This document shows, piece after piece, positions 44,943 through 49,310 of a DNA stretch of 49,310 nt. The position numbers and the translations under genes are program-made. Source of the stretch: Blumeriella jaapii (Eukaryota > Ascomycota > Leotiomycetes > Helotiales > Drepanopezizaceae); contig VWND01000054.1 of NCBI GenBank assembly GCA_009599575.1, positions 1 to 49,310 of the forward strand. Direction: 5' to 3'. The stretch's first letter is position 1. Every line of letters begins with the position of its first letter. The notes beneath the pieces were generated by a model, which was not told the DNA's origin, did not search any database, and saw only the letters and a list, made by a program, of their open reading frames with translations.

Positions 44943-46714
44943 TTATTAACAATTCTTTTTCTACGCTGGCGACGGCGTAAATTATTTTTCCTTTCGAATT
45001 TTTTACGGATTACACCAAAATGATCGACCGGTCGTGAAAAAGCTTATTTCCGCACTTCGCGAAGGATAGCTTTTGTTTAACGATTCCCTTCTCAGCAGAG
45101 CTTTTCAGCTTCTGCTACTACCCCTCAACCTACTGCTTACCCAATTTCCATCTGCCAGATTATTACACACGCTTTTAAGCTGATTTCTAGAAAAAAAGCA
45201 GTTGAAGTGTTTTCAACCTTTTTATACGAGATCGACAAAATACTAAACGACCTTACGTACAACATTTCTTTTAAAACTTAATCTCATAATTTTTTCGAAC
45301 GTTTCAGGATTAATAAAATATCGATTTTGACCTTTTTAAATAGCTTAGCGGAGCTAATTTCGAATAAATCTTTTTTCGAATCTTTTTCTTCGGAATACAA
45401 AACCTTCGAATACGTGTTTTTTAAGGCCGCCAATAACGAGCTAGCCTTTCACCGGCTTTACGACCATAAGATCGAGCTTATTATAAATAAAAAAAAGCTG
45501 AAATACACTTTTTGATATAAAATATCGATTTCAAAACTCGAAATTATCAAAACTTATTTGCAAAATAATTTTAACAAATATTTTATCGAACTTTTTATCG
45601 CTTTTTTTTCGCTGCTTTAGTATTTTTCGCCAAAAAAAAAACCCGACGGTTTATTACGTTTTTATATCGATTATCGAATTTTTAATAATATTATTCGTAA
45701 AATCGCTATCTTTTTTTTTTTATCGATAAGATTTTTGCTCGTTTTTCGAAAGCACGAATTTTTACGAAGCTCGATATTCGTTAAGCTTTTTACAAAATTC
45801 GAATAAACTCCGCCAGTAAAAAACTGACGACGTTTCGTACGCGTTACGGCGTTTATAAATATAAAATACTATCTTTTGGCTTTATTAATAAACCCGCAAT
45901 TTACCAACGCTATATAAACGACGTTTTTTTCGATTATTTAAACGATTTTTGCATTGCATATCTAAATAATATTTTTATTTATTCGTTCGACCTTTTGAAA
46001 TACGTTATATACGTTCGCAAAATACTTTAAAAGCTTGCTAACGCTAAATTACAAGCCGATATTCGGAAATCTAAATTTAACGTTATTCGGATCCGTTACT
46101 TAAGCTTTATTATTTTTATTAAAAGCTTAAAAATAAATTTAAAAAAAGTTTCCGTGGTCGTTTATTAAAAACCTTTTATTATTATAAAAAGTATACAAAG
46201 CTTTTTTGGTTTTTTTAATTTCTACCGACGTTTTATTCGAAACTACGATATAATTGCAAAGCTTTTGGTTTATTTAACCAAAGCTAACGTTTTTTATAAT
46301 TTTATTTTTAAATATCAGAAAAATATCGATTTTTTTATATCAGCTTTTATTATTGCATTAGTTTTATAATATTACAGGCAAAACCTTTTTTGCATATTAA
46401 AAACTAACGCTTCCGACGGCGTAATAGCTTTTATTTCTTCGCAATTTTATAACGACGATTAGCTTTTAATCGTTTATTTTAGCAAAACTATAGCTTTCGC
46501 AAAGCTAAATTACGTCGTATACGATAAAAAATGCTCGCAATCGTAAAATCTCTAAGCAACTTTCGTACTAAACTAATTAATTTAATTTATTAAATTAAAA
46601 TTATTATTAATTATAAAATTTTGAAATATTTTATAACTTTTAAACTTTTAAACGCTCGATAAGCACGCTAGGCCGAGCTTCTCGCCGATTAGAACTTCTT
46701 TATTACGTACAAAT
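44943..46714 (+). pseudogene. Gypsy-4-family copy (D6): pre-RT linker, RT, RNase H
   Basis: 45,090-45,160 is a lightly mutated linker reading SQQSFSASATTPQPTAYP in frame with the RT. RT then repeats the D5 order: LYEIDKILND, open piece 45327-45515, KPDGLLRF, YLNN box near 45,960. It runs past the D5 break into SFIIF and FFGFFNFYRRFIRNYD, then RNase H (LKTNASDGVIAFISSQ, VYFSKTIAFAKLNYVVYDKK) at about 46,390-46,560, ending in LNARQARRAEFF near 46,650-46,690. It is cut there by LTR-c. Gag and protease are missing between LTR-b and the linker, so it is either a deletion derivative or a recombinant. Confidence 0.8.
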
Positions 46715-46981
46715 TGTAACGATCTAATCAGTCGGAGGGCTGGGAGATCAGTCAACTGGTCGCCGTATTCATATGATATAAAAAACGAGCCTTTGGTTTT
46801 GTAACAAAAATATTCATTTAAAATCAACAATTGCAAAAAGCAGAAATTGCTAAAAAAAAAAGCTTTATATATATAAATAGTTTTCACAATTAATAAAAAA
46901 CCTATCAGAAAACCAGAAAGCTTGCAGCTATACGTAGTTGCTAAAATAATACGAAAAATAATAAAAAAATAAATCGTTATA
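46715..46981 (-). repeat. LTR-c, 267 bp, 3' LTR of an inverted Gypsy-4-family copy (D7)
   Basis: Left edge TGTAACGATC, right edge CGTTATA. Just beyond the right edge stands the inverted end of pol, so this is the 3' LTR of a minus-strand element. The left flank CAAAT (46710-46714) should be its target duplication; the partner is not in the window. Confidence 0.87.
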
Positions 46982-47048
46982 TTATTTTTCCGTCCGAAAA
47001 AAGCGCGCTTTCGAGCTTTTATTTATTAATACGTCGCTATTCAAATAA
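46982..47048 (-). pseudogene. D7 pol C-terminal end
   Basis: Reverse of 43,291-43,357: codes for the YLNSDVLINKNSKARFFRTEK-type tail after the chromodomain (quoted in part: SDVLINK). It is cut at 47049 by element E. Confidence 0.8.
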
Positions 47049-47276
47049 TGTAAAACGGTGATACCTTGTATTAATGGGAGTTGGTAGTTTTAGCTATGGT
47101 CGAGGCATAAACCCCTCCGAGACCCCCTGCCATTAACTACTTTTAACAGGTATAAAAGCAAGGCACTCTCTTAAATAATACCATAAGCACGCAATCTAAT
47201 TCATACTTTTATTTATTTTTTTTTTTCTTTTTTTAGTTTTTTCTAGAAATTCCCTAAACTATTTTACCTACCGACA
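47049..47276 (+). repeat. Element E 5' LTR, about 228 bp (proposed)
   Basis: TGTAAAACGGTG interrupts the D7 pol tail exactly here, and CTACCGACA ends at 47276. It is the least RIPped segment of the window, with many C and G outside CpG (for example CCCCTCCGAGACCCCCTGCC near 47,110-47,130). No second LTR is in view, so the right boundary rests on the TG..CA rule only. Confidence 0.55.
47151..47158 (+). promoter_or_regulatory. TATA box in the element E LTR (TATAAAAG)
   Basis: A consensus TATAAAAG in a non-AT-rich setting, about 100 bases into the LTR, followed by GCAAGGCACTCTC; this fits a core Pol II promoter. In this base composition most TATA matches are meaningless, but this one sits in preserved sequence. 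Confidence 0.55.
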
Positions 47277-47990
47277 TATGGCCGTATTAATCTGGTTTTC
47301 TTATTTACTTTTATATTTAATAATCTACGCAAAAATTCAAATTTCGGTATTTCGTTTTTATATATTCGCCGATGTATTTTTTAAAATCGCAATCAAAATC
47401 GATTTCGATATTTCGTTATTACGGCTTGAAAAATCTTTTATATAATATTATTTGCAATTGCATTATATAAAAGACTTTTAATAGCTTTTTTTATTTTGCG
47501 CATAATTATTAAATTACAAAAATGCAACATATTTTAGAAACGTTTGAAATTACGGTTAGGCAATTCTGAATCGTGCGAAATTTAAAATTCGAAAATCGCT
47601 TTTTTATTTAAAAATAACAAATCGAATATTGATTCGTACGTTTCGACCGCTGCGCTCGGCCCTTCTAAATTAAATCTCTTTTGATTAAACGCCTGGCGAA
47701 AACTCAATCTTCTGATTTTACGCTTTGTAATTATAGCAATTACAATTTGCGGCTTTTTATTAAAAATAATAAAAAAATAGCTGTACGTGCATTAGTCTAA
47801 ACTACGGAATATCGAAACCGTAAATTATACAACAATATTATATTAATTTAATCAATTTATTAAAAAACAAGTTTTTTAATACGCTACCCAAATATTTAAA
47901 CGCAATTTTATTTTATTTAATTTTTTTAAAAAACACAAAAACTTTTTTAATAGCTTTTTTATTAAAAACGATTTTTTTTATACTGAAAAC
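47277..47990 (+). other. Element E leader; possible primer-binding site at 47279
   Basis: TGGCCGTATTAATC begins two bases after the proposed LTR end; retroviral sites start with TGG to pair with tRNA CCA. The tRNA is not identified. The rest, 47,300-47,990, is AT-rich with no recognised frame. Confidence 0.35.
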
Positions 47991-48700
47991 CTTTAATTTG
48001 CAGCTTTAAAAAACACTTATTTATTTAATTTAAATCCTACCAATATTTTCGCTAATATTATAAACAACGACGCTTTTCGTTTTCTTGTGCGAGGCCGCAT
48101 ACCCTTTTCTGGCTCTTTTGATGCATTCTTATTTAATAGCGCCAATATTACCGATTTTATCGAGAAATATAAAAAAACTTATAAAAATTTCGAAATTTTT
48201 AAAATTAAAATATTCGATAAACTTTTTCGCTATTATAATCCAACTACCAAAAATATTATTAAATCGATAAATAAATAAAAAGCTATTAGAATTCGAAACT
48301 GGCGTAAATTAATTAAAACTTTAAAATCGGAGTTCCGAAACTACGATCGCTAATAAATCCGCGATACTATCGCTTTTTTTAAATAATTTATTATAATAAT
48401 TCGCCAAATTAAAAAATTTAAAACTTATTATCGTATTTATACAAAAGTTTTTAACGTTTTCGTTAACAAAAAAGTCTTAAGCGAAATTAAGCAAAAAAAA
48501 TTTGTTTTTACTTAGCCTTCCAACTAATATTCGCAACAAAACCATTAAATATTTTAAAATTAATAAACAAAATCCTGAAACTTTCGATTAATATTCCAAA
48601 TTTATAAAATTCGTTTTTAAACAAAACTAAAACGAACGCATTATCGAAGCCATAAATCAAAAGAAATCTCTTTTTTTTATTTATAAAAAAAACGTAAAAG
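47991..48700 (+). pseudogene. Element E gag-like relic
   Basis: In the frame around 48087-48278: GRIPFSGSFDAF, ITDFIEKYKKTY, a DKLFRYYNPTT block, then NWRKLIKTLKSEFRNYDR and TYYRIYTKV further on. This pattern (short acidic or aromatic start, FIExYE, DKxxxLxRYxxPxT, WxxLKxxLxxxYRxxD) is that of fungal LTR-retrotransposon gag proteins that shape the particle. Internal stops are TAA/TAG. No true ATG is evident near the start. Confidence 0.55.
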
Positions 48701-49310
48701 CTTTAATGCAAAAATATGCCCAACTATTAAAAATTATCGAAATCGCCAAAAAACAATCAATTATTATATTATTTAATCGTTTTGCAAAACTTATTAGCTT
48801 GGAAAAGTTTGATAAAAATATCGAAACTTTCGTATTAAAATTTACCGATATTAAAATTCAAAAATTTCAAAGCAAAATCGAAGATTTTATATAATAACAG
48901 AAAAAACTTTTTTACGTTAATTCGAATAATAAAAACGATTAAAATAGCTTTTATAATAACTATTTTTTTTAAAATGCGCGAAGCGATCAACCTCGCCAAA
49001 CCATCGTAAAAATAATAGCTGCCTAATAGCAACCTCCCCGTGCTAGCGATCAGAATTAGCGAAATACTAATTACAATAACGATTATTAAAAAAAAAAAGA
49101 AAACCAACGCGGAAATCAAAATCGCGGCTATTAAAATAATAAAAATAATTATTAAAACAAACCCCGTGGCTTTAAATATAAATTTTATAACAACAGAAAA
49201 ATTTACTACGAAAAACCTTATATTCGCTTTAAATACAAAGCATTTAATTTCTGTATAAATAATAGTATTTGTTATATTAATAAATACGGAGCGATTTGCT
49301 TCGGACCGAC
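48701..49310 (+). pseudogene. Element E downstream of gag, unresolved
   Basis: An open stretch 48706-48894 (KFDKNIETFVLKFTDIKIQK) in another frame probably continues gag or its link to pol. The region 48,960-49,060 has a few unmutated C/G bases. I cannot name a domain; overlapping open frames on both strands at 48,835-49,258 are low-complexity. Confidence 0.35.

Larger units (their letters stand above)
1..49310. other. RIP-degraded, AT-rich fungal repeat block
   Basis: Seen: long A/T runs, few C or G outside CpG and GpC, and many TAA/TAG stops in frames that are otherwise recognisable retrotransposon proteins. Known: RIP in Pezizomycotina turns C into T in duplicated DNA, mainly at CpA, giving TpA-rich sequence and CAA/CAG to stop changes. 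Inferred: the window is heterochromatic repeat DNA. Almost every frame given below is a relic. Boundaries come from LTR ends, target-site duplications and copy comparison rather than from open frames. Confidence 0.93.

Noticed and set aside
48835..49258. Open frames on both strands at the right edge (48835-49119 minus, 49040-49258 plus)
   Set aside because: Ile/Lys/Asn-rich frames on opposite strands of the same AT-rich DNA, with no domain resemblance.
1..49310. AT-rich bacterial, mitochondrial or phage DNA
   Set aside because: LTRs with 5-bp target duplications, copia and gypsy pol domains, chromodomains and RIP-type mutation all point to a filamentous fungus nuclear genome.
1..49310. Centromere or telomere
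   Set aside because: Dense nested RIPped elements would suit a centromere in some fungi, but nothing here (no satellite, no TTAGGG repeats) supports the claim.

Overview
The window is a fungal transposon graveyard, and I see no single-copy host gene in it. It is very AT-rich. C and G survive mainly inside CpG and GpC steps, TpA is abundant, CpA and TpG are scarce, and reading frames are broken mostly by TAA and TAG where CAA or CAG is expected. That is the signature of repeat-induced point mutation (RIP), so the source is most likely a filamentous ascomycete (Pezizomycotina). Species cannot be told from this sequence. No tRNA, rRNA, CRISPR array, telomere repeat or bacterial gene was seen.

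Layout: the first 42 kb is one nested stack of LTR retrotransposons, solved here from LTR ends (TG..CA), 5-bp target-site duplications (TSDs) and comparison of copies. The outer element is Copia-1 (+; about 1,050 bp of its 5' end lies left of the window). It holds three direct insertions: Gypsy-1 (4110-10112, +, TSD GTAAG) in its reverse transcriptase; Copia-2 (10975-19193, -, TSD TATAA), a full copy of the same family, in its RNase H; and Gypsy-3a (20237-40895, -, TSD GGCCG) in an antisense frame near its 3' end. Gypsy-3a holds Gypsy-3b (24121-37458, same family and orientation, TSD CATTT). Gypsy-3b holds Gypsy-2 (28732-34722, -, TSD ACTAG/GCTAG), which belongs to the Gypsy-1 family. Element lengths agree after removing insertions: Copia-1 about 8.2 kb against Copia-2 8,219 bp; Gypsy-3a 7,316 against Gypsy-3b 7,342 bp; Gypsy-1 6,003 against Gypsy-2 5,991 bp. 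LTR pairs are 302/302, 414/414, 413/413, 174/174 and 174/174 bp.

Right of the stack, Copia-1 itself sits in the integrase of Gypsy-4, a chromodomain element with a 267-bp LTR. From 43.6 to 47.0 kb are further broken copies of that family: two RT segments, one extra LTR at 44672-44942, and an inverted LTR with the end of pol at 46715-47048. A different, less mutated LTR with a TATA box starts at 47049 and is followed by a gag-like frame; this element E runs off the right edge.

The most interesting content is two unrelated long frames lying antisense to pol, between the end of pol and the 3' LTR: a 408-codon frame in the Copia family (11495-12718) and a 174- or 190-codon frame in the Gypsy-3 family (21138-21659 and 25018-25587). 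Both look like protein-coding sequence that has been RIPped. Also notable are a Copia primer-binding site that appears to match the anticodon arm of initiator tRNA-Met, and a dyad around the CACGTG core in every Copia LTR. Three of the families (Gypsy-1/2, Gypsy-3 and Gypsy-4) have a chromodomain-like stretch after integrase, which would favour insertion into existing heterochromatin and could explain the nesting.
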